Positions 48,992 through 60,844 of a stretch of 64,000 nt of DNA are shown piece by piece. The first letter of the stretch is position 1, and each line of letters begins with the position of its first letter. The notes under the pieces were generated by a model. The model searched no databases and had not been told where the DNA came from. It worked only from the letters and a program-made list of their open reading frames with translations. Source of the DNA: Silene latifolia (taxonomy: Eukaryota > Streptophyta > Magnoliopsida > Caryophyllales > Caryophyllaceae); assembly GCF_048544455.1 (NCBI RefSeq), contig NC_133534.1:88627637-88691636 (forward strand). The letters are read 5' to 3'. A program made the translations under genes and the position numbers.

Positions 48992-49990
48992 TGTGGGTTA
49001 ATATCCGTATACTACCCCTTAAATTGCAGGACTATAACGTAAAATTTACATGCAATTTATAGTCATAAAACGATAAAACAATAGGAACGATAATTGTATA
49101 GAAATCAACCTCGGGTCCTTTTAATTGCGGCGTAAAGATCAGAAATCTAAGCAGATTCCCTCCTAATCGTTGCACCCAAGACTTGGTCCGAGATATGCCC
49201 TTGTGCTAGAACAGTGTTCTCCGATTGCCTTGCAATATAGGGAGAACTGATGTGAGTTTTGTCGAGATGAGAGATCTCAGTTTCTACAGAGAAGAATGCT
49301 CTTTCGAAACCCTAATTTTCTCTCAAATGATGATTAGGTTTAACAGAAGGAGGAGGTCTCCTTTTGTTCTCCTATTCGGCCGAGAACCGTGACCCACACA
49401 GGGAAGTGGGCTTCCACTTCCTCTTGGTTTTAACTCGAGGTCCGGTTCGTTAATTACTAAAATGTATATGACGGGTTTGTATTATAAACTGTTATCGGTT
49501 ATCGGAAATTAAGGCATCAGCTAATAATACGGGTTAGCTGAATTATTAATACGTGTCCGACAAAACAGTATTGTATAATTATTTTAATATACATTTAATT
49601 AAATATAAATCACGTATATTTAATTTCACGAATTAATCGGTTAATTCGCCTTTAGCCCATGATATTTAATCCGTATTAAATATAATATCTCAACATCACG
49701 TATTTGACTAATTACTTAGTCAAATAACTCGGACTAACTGGTTAGTCAATTTTGGCATCTACATGACAGTATTTTCATACCGTCACATCTCTCGAACGTA
49801 TCCTATAGGTGTGACTTTTAGGGACCGGTTGATCACCGCCATCAGTATGACAATAACGTCAAACTTATCTAGCAAGCCAACCGTTATTGATAAACGTGGA
49901 TCAACTGATAATAATACCAAAGTATGCCCTTTGATCCTTTTAGAGGTTTATTAGTCCTTGCACTAACTGTTAAGGACACCAACCCCAACA
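48992..49990 (-). repeat. Copia-5 3' LTR
   Basis: On the plus strand it runs from TGTGGGTTAATATCC to CACCAACCCCAACA, followed by AGCTCCCACTTGT, the reverse of the polypurine tract. Confidence 0.93.
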
Positions 49991-50854
49991 AGCTCCCACT
50001 TGTCCGTACAAGTGTATGTGCAATGACGTTATCCGCACTAACTGGAGGACACAAGCTCCAACAAACTCCCACTTGTCCGAACAAGTGTAGGTGCGATAAC
50101 CGATTCTCATATTCATTTAAAATCTCTCCCACTCAATGTAAAACAATTTGCAGATCTGGATCCACAAAGGTCGTATTTTACAATCGATCTGTATCTAGAG
50201 TGGTTTCCCCGACTAGAGAGTAACTTAACTGATAAAACGAATCCGTATCCGAGCATGGCCATGCATTTCGATTCTGACTCCTCGAGTGGCCCCGAGAAAT
50301 ATCGAGTACCGATAAAGGCTGAATATTTCCTTCAACTCGACTCCTTCCGATCTAAGCACAACATGAAATGACCAAGAAAAAATCTACTTGGCCCCCTGTT
50401 ACGGATGACCGTGAGAAAGAAACCAAAGTCACCCAAAATCTGCCGTAGTCTCAAGAGACAGTCGATAGTCAAAGAATCGACTCTTAGGATCACCATGGAG
50501 GTCCTATCCACGACCGGGCAACGAATGTTATAAAACATTTAGGACTCCACGTCGATGTCACAATTGTGTCCTACGAAATATCCGTATAAATCGCCTCTGT
50601 GATTGGTCAGTCAACCTGTTGACTTATGGTTCGTTGAACCCACCATCAACCAACGTCACAGAATAATTGCCAGAGTTATCAGCTCATGTGGGCAATTAAG
50701 GACTAACAAGATATGATGTTTGTTCAGTTCACTTTGTGGTGTTCAAAATTGTCGTACAATTCCACATGAAAAACAAAATATATATATATAAAATATCAAA
50801 ACGATGATGTCGTATAGAGTACAAAGGAGAATGAATCTGATCCATAAAAGAGTA
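49991..50854 (-). promoter_or_regulatory. Copia-5 conserved 3' block with duplicated tract/U3 boundary
   Basis: It contains the family block (GGCCACTCGAGGAGTC near 50275, minus strand) and, next to the LTR, two copies of a roughly 80-90 base unit. In each, CGGACAAGTGGGAG is followed by an LTR-start-like sequence: TTTGTTGGAGCTTGTGTCC in the inner copy and the true LTR start in the outer one. Plus-strand positions of the reversed tracts are about 49991-50006 and 50064-50080. Confidence 0.75.
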
Positions 50855-53800
50855 CTACAACTCAGGAACACGTTTGATTCCCATGGAATTTACGTGCCCT
50901 TCATGCTTATCTTGTCGTAATGCTTTAGTGAGAGGATCTGCTATGTTATCATCTGTAGCAATCTTTTCTATCACTACTATCTTTTGCTCCACGTAATCCC
51001 GGATTAGATGAGCTTTCCGTTGTACATGTCTAGACTTGTTGCTAGACTTAGGCTCCTTAGCTTGGAAGATGGCACCACTATTGTCGCAATAGATGGTGAT
51101 CGGGTCATTCGAACTAGGCACTACAGATAGTCCATGTAAGAATTGACGCATCCATATCGCTTCCTTTGTTGCTTCAGACGCGGCATAGTACTCGGACTCA
51201 GTCGTAGAATCTCTTTGTAACAGTTTGTTTCGAACTCTTCCGGTGATCGCAGCGCCATTAAGAGTAAAAACGAATCCAGACTGAGATTTCGAGTCATCTC
51301 GATCCGTTTGGAAGCTAGCATCTGCGTAACCGGTTGCGCATAGCTTTTGAGAGCCTCCATAAGTCAATACCCAATCTTTAGTCCTCCGGAGGTACTTAAG
51401 AATGTTCTTGACAGCCAACCAATGTGGTTCACCTGGTTGCTGTTGGAATCGACTTGTCATACTCAATGCATATGCCACGTCCGGACGTGTGCATATCATG
51501 GCATACATGATTGATCCTATTGCCGAAGCATAAGGAATCCGTGTCATGCGCTCTTTCTCTTCCGGTGTCTCTGGTGCCTGAGACTTGCTCAAATGCACCC
51601 CTGGGGACATGGGAAGGAACCCCTTCTTGGAGTTAGTCATGCTGAATCTCTCTAGGACTTTGTCTATGTAAGACTCTCGATCGAGAGATAACATCCGTCG
51701 TGATCTATCTCGATAGATACGGATGCCAAGAATTCTTTGTGCCTCTCCCAGATCTTTCATCTGGAAATGGTTTTTCAACCATACTTTCACCGAAGTTAAG
51801 AGAGGTATGTCATTCCCAATCAGGAGTATGTCGTCAACATACAATATTAGGAAGACAATCTTGCTCCCACTCGACTTGATATATAGACATGGTTCCTCGA
51901 CCGATCGAGTAAATCCATTGTCTTTTATCACTTGGTCGAAGCGATGATTCCAACTCCTTGATGCTTGCTTAAGTCCATAAATGGAACGCTTAAGCTTGCA
52001 CACTTTCTTAGGATGTACTGGATCGATGAAACCTTCGGGTTGTACCATGTACAACTCTTCCTCCAAAAAACCGTTTAAGAAGGCGGTTTTCACATCCATT
52101 TGCCAAATTTCATAGTCATGAAAAGCGGCAATCGCTAAGATAATCCGAATGGAACGCAGCATAACTACGGGTGCAAAAATCTCATCGTAGTGCAAACCTG
52201 GCACTTGGGTGAAACCTTTTGCAACTAGTCGTGCTTTGTAGATATCTTGCTGACCTTCCACAGAATGCTTTATCTTGTAAAGCCATTTGCATTGAAGGGG
52301 ACGAACCTTAGCAGGTAAGTCAACAAGATCCCACACGTTGTTCTCATACATGGAGTCCATCTCGGATTGCATGGCCTCAAGCCATAGCTTTGAGTCAGAA
52401 CTGGTCATGGCACCTTTATAGGTTGCGGGTTCACTACTCGTTAAGAGTAGAACGTCATCTATGTCATGTTCCTCGACCATACCGATGTATCTGTCCGGAG
52501 GAATAGAGACTCTTCCCGACCTCCTAGGTTCCTCAGGAATATTCACCGCAGCCGGGATTGAAGGAATTGGTTCCTCCAATAGTTGCTCGGTATTTGGTTC
52601 TGGAATCTCCGACAGGTCGAAGGTTCTATCACTCTTTGCATTCTCGAGAAATTCCTTCTCTAAGAATGTCGCACTAGCCGCAACAAAAACGCGTTGTTCG
52701 GTTGGCGAATAAAAGTAATGACCACGTGATCCTTTAGGATAACCTATAAAGTATGTCTTGACCGATCGCGGGCCGAGCTTATCCTCGTGTCTCCACTTGA
52801 CATAAGCCTCGCAGCCCCAAACCCGTATAAAGGACAAGTTAGGGACCGTTCCCTTCCATAATTCATATGGAGTCTTGTCATGACTTTAGACGGACTTCGG
52901 TTAAGTATTAGAGCGGCCGACATAAGAGCATAACCCCATAATGAATCAGGTAAAACCGTGTGACTCATCATGGATCGAACCATATCAAGTAGTGTTCGAT
53001 TTCTCCGTTCGGATACACCGTTCACCGAGGTGTTCCAGGTGGAGTCAATCGTAGGGCAATCCCACAAGTCCTTTAGGTGTTGATCAAACTCGTGAGAAAG
53101 ATACTCGCCACCACGATCCGAACGCAGTGTTATTATCTTTCTACCCAATAGGTTTCGCACCCTATTTTGGTATTCCTTGAATTTCTCAAAGGATTCACTT
53201 TTGTGTTTCATTAAGTAGACATAGCCATATCTACTCAAATCGTCCGTAAAAGTGATGAAATACCTATAGCCTTCTCGTGCGGTGATTGACATAGGACCAC
53301 ATACATCCGTGTGTATGAGCCCTAATAGGTCAGCAGCGCGCATTCCAACACCTTTGAAGGAAATACGAGTCATTTTACCGATGAGACATGATTCACACGT
53401 GCCAAATGATTGAAAATCAAAGGCCGAGATAGCTCCATGTTTGATGAGCTGTTTTACGCGTTTCTCATTAATGTGTCCCATGCGGCAGTGCCATAGATAT
53501 GTTTGATCTTTGTCACCAACCTTTAACCTTTTATTCATTACGTGTAATATTTCCGAGGTCTGATCTAAAACATAAATTCCGTTCATGGAAACTGCCTTGC
53601 CATAAATCATATTGTGTAATGAGAAAATGCAAGCATTGTTTTCTATTACAAATGAAAAACCAAGTTTATCAAGCGCTTAAACCGAAATAATGTTTTTGGA
53701 AAGACTAGGTACATAATAGCAGTCATATAATGACAACTCAAATCCGCTTGGAAGCTGGATCACATATGTCCCCTTGGAGATGGCAGCTACTCTTGCTCCA

Positions 53801-53963
53801 TTCCCAACACGCAGGTCCACCTCACCCTTTACGAGGGGTTCGATGTTTCGGAGCCCCTGCACATGATTACACAGATGAGAACCACAACCAGTATCAAGTA
53901 CCCAAGTTCCGTAACTTGCGTGGTTAATCTCAATCATATGAATAAAAGTAGAAGAGAGAGAAG
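50855..53963 (-). pseudogene. Copia-5 pol: protease, integrase, reverse transcriptase, RNase H
   Basis: Reading leftwards: protease with LDTGCGSHLCNH near 53875, then GAG pre-integrase and integrase (LWHCRMGHINEKR; CESCLIGKMTR; 53610-52744). Next is a long clean piece of 660 codons (52837-50855) with the integrase end, the linker, reverse transcriptase (QMDVKTAFLNGFLEEELYM; YVDDILLIGND) and RNase H (IYCDNSGAIFQAKEPKS), ending MGIKRVPEL. A shift near 52870 separates integrase from the rest and another break lies near 53680. Apart from these the domains are complete, which fits a fairly recent insertion. Confidence 0.95.
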
Positions 53964-53969
53964 ACATAC

Positions 53970-54887
53970 CAACAGGTTTAACACGACCTGCCTTTAAGTC
54001 CTCATGATAAACAGGACATGTGCGTCTCCAATGCCCAATCTTGTGGCAATGATGGCATTCCATGTTTTCACTCTTGCTCTTTGTCATGCCTCGATGAGTT
54101 ACTCGACTCACCAGGACCACTCTTCCCCGAACCCGACTTCTTGAACTTCGCCTTACCCATCGTTAGGTTTCACGGAGCTTTGCCCTTACCTTTCCCTTTG
54201 TTTGACACAACGAGGACATCCTTTTTGAGCTCCCACGCACTTCATGTCCTTCTCGGTGCATGTACGAGGAGGGAGTGCGATTCATGGGGAGTTTTCTTCA
54301 AATCATTCATATAGTAATTCGCTCTGAATTGCGAATAACCATCGTGGAGTGAGTGAAGAATACGGTCGATAACAATATTCTCGCTGATGTTACAGTTAAA
54401 GGTCTCCAGTTTCTCGACATTCTCAATCATGCTGAGAATGTGTGGGCTAACCGGTTGGCCCTTTCGAGTCTCGCATCAAAGAAGCGAGTGGTATGCTCAT
54501 AGGTCACGATTCTCGGTGCTTTCGAGAATTCCTTAGTGAGCGTGGTGAAAATCTTGTTTGCACCTTGGGCTATGAAGCGTTTCGGCAAATTGGGTTCCAT
54601 TGCAAAAATGAGCACGTTTTTAATCGCACCCGCTTCCATGACGAAATCGTTATAAGTAGCGATCTCGTTAGCTCGGCCCGTGGGAACTGGGTGTGGCGGC
54701 ATGGGCTCAAGTAGATATTTGAGCTTTCCGTCAGCAGCGGCAAAGATTCCGTAATGCCGCCTCCCGTCCGCGGTTGGATCCATCATTCTTGATCGAGTAG
54801 ACGATTCATCCGATTCATGAAGATCCTAAGCCAGGACTCACGGTCCAATGTGGCACTTGGCATTGGGTTATCACTTGAACCATCCAT
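53970..54887 (-). pseudogene. Copia-5 gag
   Basis: The start ATG at 54887 gives MDGSSDNPM. The capsid region is recognisable by similarity to Copia-1 (KNVLIFAME, FSKAPRIVTYE, IVIDRILHSLHDGYSQFRANY) and ends in a CCHC knuckle (CHHCHKIGHWRRTCP near 54040). The frame is broken near 54790, 54430 and 54180. The last codons (KPVG) are followed at once by GTATGT, a strong plant splice-donor motif. Confidence 0.9.
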
Positions 54888-56942
54888 TTGATGTTTAGCG
54901 ATTTAAAACGTGATCTACACTCGAAAAAGAAAGAAAAACAAGACGAAATAAGCAACTCATCGAGGTGATTTAAGTCTATTTTAAAATTCATTTTAAACAT
55001 GTAGACTCTCGCACTTGCATAATTGATCTCCCTCAAGAATGATACAAGTGATCCCAAGACTCAATTTCAAAGTAAATTGATAAGCCAACTGTTTAGCTAA
55101 TTCTTTAGGAAGAACTCTTGGTCGATAGATTTCCGTAAATCCTATCTATAGTCCACCATGATCACAGGATCGTACGAGTGACCATAGTGTTGAGATAAAA
55201 TAGGTCAATCGGTTCCAACTTACCCGACGTAGAAGGGGTCATAGTATGCCTACCGACGAAGAAGGGACTCATTGGAGTTTGACCTATAAAGACCGTTCTC
55301 AATTTTGGTTTATACGAGGAAGATCCCATCAACAAAATTATAATTCATTTTAAGTGAACGAATAACTAGCGTCTGTCGTGAATGAATTTATTTGGATGAT
55401 GGCTTAAAACGTGTGACATGAGAATGTCAATGAAAACTAACTCGTGACCTCTATATGTGTCAGTTTTCATGCAATAAATTAGGTGGTTTGGTTTTTAGGC
55501 GGAATATGATGCAAATTATCGTTGCGAAAAATAAATAAATGAATGCAAAAACGTAAAAAAAAAGTCCTAGTGTGGCCTATCCTAGTAAAAGAACATAATA
55601 CAACTTTGGAATCCACCGTTGGACCCGAAAAGCTTGTCTTGATGTTCCATCTTGATCCAAGTAGCGGGAGTGAGCATCCGGTCTCCATCTTTGGTCTTCT
55701 CAAAAATTACAATTAAAATTACAAATATAAACCTATTTACATTCTAATTAAAACTGTAATTACAAGTGAAAAATCCAAAACGGAGATACAAGATCTCAAA
55801 ATACAACCAAGACCGTGTTCCATCATTACGGTAACACGTTCTACTAAGGCCACACTAAGTTACAATCGCTTGTAAAATTAAATACGTAATAAAAAGGCAT
55901 TCACGGCATTCAACAAAACGATAAATAAAAATGCATCAACTAAAAACAAATTCATTCGTGACATAATTCCGTAATTATGTTAAATTTATCCAAACCACCT
56001 TTTAATGATTAAAATTCGTGTGATAAAACCGCTTCTATCATTTAATTTTAATCTATTATAATCCGTCATTTTAAAGACACTTTAAAACAACTATATGGTA
56101 TGTGAGTGAACCGATTCACTATTAAGCGAGTGTACTATATCCGGATAAAGTACATATTAAAGCCAAAGGAAAATTTAAATCAAAAGAAACAAATTTTCAA
56201 AGTCTGTTAAAGATTTAAATCCCTCGATCCAGGGACATAAGTGCTCGATCGAGGGATGGGAGCTCGATCGATCGAATCGCAAGTTGATCGAGAGGAATGC
56301 TAATCAGAGGTGCTCGATCGACAACACGGTGGTCGATCGAGTACCTATATCAACAACACTACTCGATCGAGTACGAGGACAACTCGATCGAGCGGCAGGT
56401 TTAGAAAGGGGGTCGATCGAGTACAACAGGGACTCGATCGAGAAAAGGTTTTTGACACAGGGTCGATCGAGTACAACAGGGACTCGATCGAGCAAAAACA
56501 AGCAGAAAAAACACTCGATCGATTGAAACTTTATTCGATCAAGTACAAAAATTTCTGAAAAATCCCAAACCCTCGTGAAAACTGATTTTCGAGATAAAAT
56601 CAATTAAAATTTTTGATCAAAACGCATCAAAACAAATTTGATAATTGACAAAACTTGACATGTTGCTATAATCTCCGTATAAAATAACAACATGTAAAAA
56701 CAACATGAAATTTGAAGCAAAACAGCCGTGCAAAACATGGCACGGATTGGTTTTCGAGACAAAACAACATCAAGAGCAACCGTGTAAACAAGACACGGTT
56801 CCCAAAGCAAAGACAAAAAAAAAACGCAGCAAATTTAAAAAATTCTGCCGAGTGAAAAATAGGTCCGAGACAAATTTTTAGCCAAAACAAAATCGTTTCA
56901 AGATCGTTTTATGAAAAACACATGAAAAATTCACGTGGCCTC
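54888..56942 (-). other. Copia-5 leader
   Basis: About 2.05 kb of untranslated leader between primer-binding site and gag. Near 55180-55280 it has repeated CTTCTWCGTCGG words, and near the 5' side a dense palindrome cluster (56223-56545). It includes GTTCACTTAAA, also found in the leaders of Copia-1 and Copia-2. Confidence 0.7.
56223..56545. repeat. Cluster of CTCGATCGAG palindromes in the Copia-5 leader
   Basis: CGATCG occurs about twelve times in 320 bases, mostly as CTCGATCGAG or TCGATCGAGT (for example 56244-56253, and near 56314, 56333, 56363, 56384, 56413, 56433, 56463, 56483 and 56517). A unit of about 50 bases (GGGTCGATCGAGTACAACAG, then GGACTCGATCGAG) is repeated in tandem from about 56410 and 56460. 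Outside this part the leader has no such words. Confidence 0.9.
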
Positions 56943-56954
56943 GCTCTGATACCA
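56943..56954 (-). promoter_or_regulatory. Primer-binding site, Copia-5
   Basis: TGGTATCAGAGC on the minus strand, two bases from the LTR edge at 56957; complementary to initiator Met-tRNA. Confidence 0.9.
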
Positions 56955-56956
56955 CT

Positions 56957-57952
56957 TGTGGGTTAATATCCGTATACTACCCCTTAAATTGCAGGACTAT
57001 AACGTAAAATTTACATGCAATTTATAGTCATAAAACGATAAAACAATAGGAACGATAATTGTATAGAAATCAACCTCGGGTCCTTTTAATTGCGCGCGTA
57101 AAGATCGAAATCTAAGCAGATTCCCTCCTAATCGTTGCACCCAAGACTTGGTCCGAGATATGCCCTTGTGCTAGAACAGTGTTCTCCGATTGCCTTGCAA
57201 TATAGGGAGAACTGATGTGAGTTTTGTCGAGATGAGAGATCTCAGTTTCTACAGAGAAGAATGCTCTTTCGAAACCCTAATTTTCTCTCAAATGATGATT
57301 AGGTTTAATGAAGGAGGAGGTCTCCTTTTGTTCTCCTATTCGGCCGAGAACCGTGACCCACACAGGGAAGTGGGCTTCCACTTCCTCTTGGTTTTAACTC
57401 GAGGTCCGGTTCGTTAATTACTAAAATGTATATGACGGGTTTGTATTATAAATCGTTATCGGTTATCGGAAATTAAGGCATCGCTAATAATACGGGTTAG
57501 CTGAATTATTAATACGTGTCCGACAAAACAGTATTGTATAATTATTTTAATATACATTTAATTAAATATAAATCACGTATATTTAATTTCACGAATTAAC
57601 TGGTTAATTCGCCTTAGCCCATGATATTTAATCCGTATTAAATATAATATCTCAACATCACGTATTTGACTAATTACTTAGTCAAATAACTCGGACTAAC
57701 TGGTTAGTCAATTTTGGCATCTACATGACAGTATTTTCATACCGTCACATCTCTCGAACGTATCCTATAGGTGTGACTTTTAGGGACCAGTTGATCACCG
57801 CCATCTGTATGACAATAACGTCAAACTTATCTAGCAAGCCAACCGTTATTGATAAACGTGGATCAACTGATAATAATACCAAAGTATGCCCTTTGATCCT
57901 TTTAGAGGTTTATTAGTCCTTGCACTAACTGTTAAGGACACCAACCCCAACA
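56957..57952 (-). repeat. Copia-5 5' LTR
   Basis: It matches 48992-49990 with about ten small differences (for example one-base indels near 57095, 57310 and 57483) and is followed by the TSD AAGGG. Confidence 0.93.
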
Positions 57953-59945
57953 AAGGGAACGGTCCCTAACTTGTCATTTATTCGGGTTTGGGGCTGCGAG
58001 GCTTATGTCAAGCGGAGACACGAGGATAAGCTCGGCCCGCGATCGGCCAAGACATACTTTATAGGTTATACAAAAGGAACGTTTTGTCATTACTTCTATT
58101 CGCCTACTGAACATCGAGTTTTTGTTACGGCTAGTGCGACGTTCTTAGAGAAAGAATTTCTCGAGAAGAAGACAAGTAATAGAACCTTCAAGCTATCGGA
58201 GATTAAAGAACCAACAACCGAGGAACAGATGGAGGAAGTAGTTCCTCCAACTGATGATCTGGTTAATATTCCTGAGGAACCTAGTAGGTCGGGTAGAGTC
58301 TCTAATCCTCCGGACAGATACATTGGTATGGTCGAGGAGAATGATGTTTTGCTCCTAGAGAGTAATGAACTTGCTACCTATAAAGGTGCTATGGCCTGTT
58401 CCGACTCAAAGCTATGGCTCGAAGCCATGCAATCCGAGATGGACTCCATGTATGAGAATGACGTATGGGATCTTGTTGATTTACCTAATAAGGTAAAACC
58501 TCTACAATGCAAATGGCTTTACAAAATAAAGCATTATGTAGACGCGCAACCGGATACCTATAAGGCACGACTTGTGGCAAAAGGTTTCACTCAAGTGCAC
58601 GGATTGCATTATGATGAGATTTTTGCACCTTTAGTCATGCTACGTTCCATTCGGATAATATTAGCGATTGCCCCATTTTATGACTATGAAATTTGGCAAA
58701 TAGATGTGAAAACCGCCTTCTTAAACGGTTATTTGGAGGAAGAGTTGTACATGGTTCAACCCGAAGGTTTCATAGATCCTGAACATCCTAAGAAAGTATA
58801 CAAGCTTAAGATTTCTATTTATGGACTTAAGCAAGCTTCTCGGAGTTGGAATCATCGTTTCGACCAGGTGATAAAAGAGTATGGTTTCACTCGATCGGTC
58901 GAGGAACCATGCTTATATATCAAGTCGAGTGGGAGCAAGATTGTTTTCTTGATATTGTATGTCGATGACATACTCTTGATTGGGAATGACATTCCTCTCT
59001 TATCTTCGGTTAAAGGATGGTTGAAGAACCATTTCCAGATGAAAGATCTGGGTGAGGCACAACGCAAATTAAGAATCCGAATCTACCGAGATAGATCACG
59101 ACGGACGTTATCACTTAGTCAGGAGTCTTATTTGGATAAGATTCTTGAGAGGTTCAACATGACCAACTCCAAGAAGGGGAACCTTCCTATGACGTCTGGG
59201 ATGCAGTTGAGCAAGTCTCAGTCACCCACGACGCCTGAAAAAATTGAGCGCATGAGTGGTGTTCCTTATGCATCTGCAATAGGATCAATCATGTATGCCA
59301 TGATATGCACACGTCCAGACGTGGCATATGCATTGTGTATGACGAGTCGGTACCAAAAGAATAAAGGTGAAACACACTGGATAGTTGTTAAAAACATCCT
59401 CAAGTACCTACGGAGGACTAAGGATAGAGTATTGACTTATGGAGGCGATACTAAGCTATCTTGCAATCGATTCTGTGAGATGCTAGCTTCCAAACGGATC
59501 GAGATGATTCAAAATCTCAGCCCGGGTTCGTCTTCACTCTTAATGGTGCTGCGGTCAGCTGGAAGAGTTCCAAACAGAGTGTTTTAGCAGATTCTACCAC
59601 TGAATCCGAGTACTATGCCGCTTCGAAAGCAGCTAAGGAAGCTATATGGATGCGTCAATTCTTCCAAGGACTTACGATAGTTCCTAGTTCGAATGACCCG
59701 ATCACCATCTATTGTGACAATAGAGGTGCCATCTTCCAGGCGAAGGAGCCAAAGTCTAGCAACAAATCTAGACATGTACATCGGAAAGCTCATCTGATCC
59801 GTGATTATGTGGAGTAAGAAGAGATAGTGATTGACAAGATAGCTTCGGATGATAACATCGCGGACCCTACACTAAACCGTTGAATTTTGATAAGCATGAA
59901 GGGCACGTTATTTCCATGGGAATTAAACATGTTCCTGAGTTGTAG
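57953..59945 (+). pseudogene. Copia-4 pol, second part: integrase end, reverse transcriptase, RNase H
   Basis: It continues from 48991. A clean piece (57971-59587) covers the integrase C-terminus (FIRVWGCEAYVKRRHEDKLGPRS), linker, reverse transcriptase (DVKTAFLNGYLEEELYM; YVDDILLIGND) and the start of RNase H. A shift near 59470 leads to the rest of RNase H in another frame (STTESEYYAAS, IYCDNRGAIFQAKEPKS), with a stop near 59815 and the end at VPEL, 59945. Confidence 0.93.
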
Positions 59946-60733
59946 TAGATGATTATGGATTTGATACATTATCATTTTTATATACTATTTATAACTTCAT
60001 CGTTTTTATAATATTTTGTTTTTCATGTGGATTTTACCGACAACTTTGAACGCCACAAAGTGAACTGAATTACATTGTATTTGTTTTGGTCCGTAATCGC
60101 CTTAATGAGCTGATAACTCTAGCTATTATATTGTGCAGTCGAATGATGGTGCGTTCAACGAGCCATAAATCAAACGGTTGACTGATCGATCACAGATGCG
60201 AGATTATAACGATACCTCGTAGGACAAATTTTTTTTGTGACAACGTAATGGAGTCCTAAATGTTTAACAACATTCGGTTCCAGGTCGTGGATAGGACATC
60301 CATTGTGTTCCTAGAGTCGATTCTTTTGACTATCGACTGTCTCTTGAGATTAAGGCAGTTTTTGGGTGACTTTGGTTTCTTTCTCATGGTCTGCCGTAAC
60401 TGGAGACTAAGTAGATTTTTTTCGGGTCATTTCATATCGTGCTTACATCTGCAGGATTCGAGTTGAAGAAAATATCCAACCCTTATCAGGTATAGTTATT
60501 TCTCAGGGCCACTCGAGGAGTTGTAACTGAAATGCATGGCCATGCTCGAATGATGATTCGTTTATCTGTTAAGTTACTCTCTAGTCGGGGAAACCACTCT
60601 TGATACAGATCACTTGTAAAATACGACCTATGTGAATACAGATTTTGCAAATTGTTTTACATTGAGTAGGAGAAATTTTAGGATATGAGAATCGGTTATC
60701 GCACATACACTTGTGAGGACAAGTGGGAGTTGC
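59946..60733 (+). promoter_or_regulatory. Copia-4 conserved 3' block
   Basis: Homologous to the other Copia 3' blocks, with GGCCACTCGAGGAG near 60505, TTTTACATTGAGTAGGAGA near 60655 and the terminal tract GGACAAGTGGGAG. No LTR follows; the match ends within a few bases of where the LTR should start. Confidence 0.75.
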
Positions 60734-60844
60734 AAACAAGAAAAAAAAAACGAAAACAAGTTTTCTTTTCTACCTTTTTGTTTGTGCAATTTATTTTATG
60801 ACTCGTATTCATCATAATAAATTCGTTATAATCGTTAAAATTAA
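60734..60844. other. Filler between Copia-4 and the rest of LINE-2
   Basis: About 110 bases that I cannot assign. It contains an A-run and an imperfect inverted repeat (TTGCAAACAAGAAAAA against TTTTTGTTTGTGCAA) spanning about 60732-60791. Confidence 0.4.

Larger units (their letters stand above)
48992..57952 (-). mobile_element. Copia-5: minus-strand Copia element with both LTRs
   Basis: The TSD AAGGG flanks LTRs of 999 and 996 bases that differ at roughly 1 percent. The internal part, read leftwards, has primer-binding site, a 2.1 kb leader with a palindrome cluster, gag, protease, integrase, reverse transcriptase, RNase H, a conserved 3' block and the polypurine tract. A few frameshifts inactivate pol. 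It inserted antiparallel into its own close relative Copia-4. Confidence 0.95.
48260..60733 (+). mobile_element. Copia-4: LTR-less Copia body inside LINE-2
   Basis: Copia pol sequence begins mid-domain at about 48262 (GIYILDQT, matching Copia-5 at 53590) and runs to the polypurine tract ACAAGTGGGAG at 60719-60733. It has no 5' LTR, gag or protease and no 3' LTR. It is closely related to Copia-5, which is inserted in it at 48992-57952 (TSD AAGGG at 48987-48991 and 57953-57957). Confidence 0.88.
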
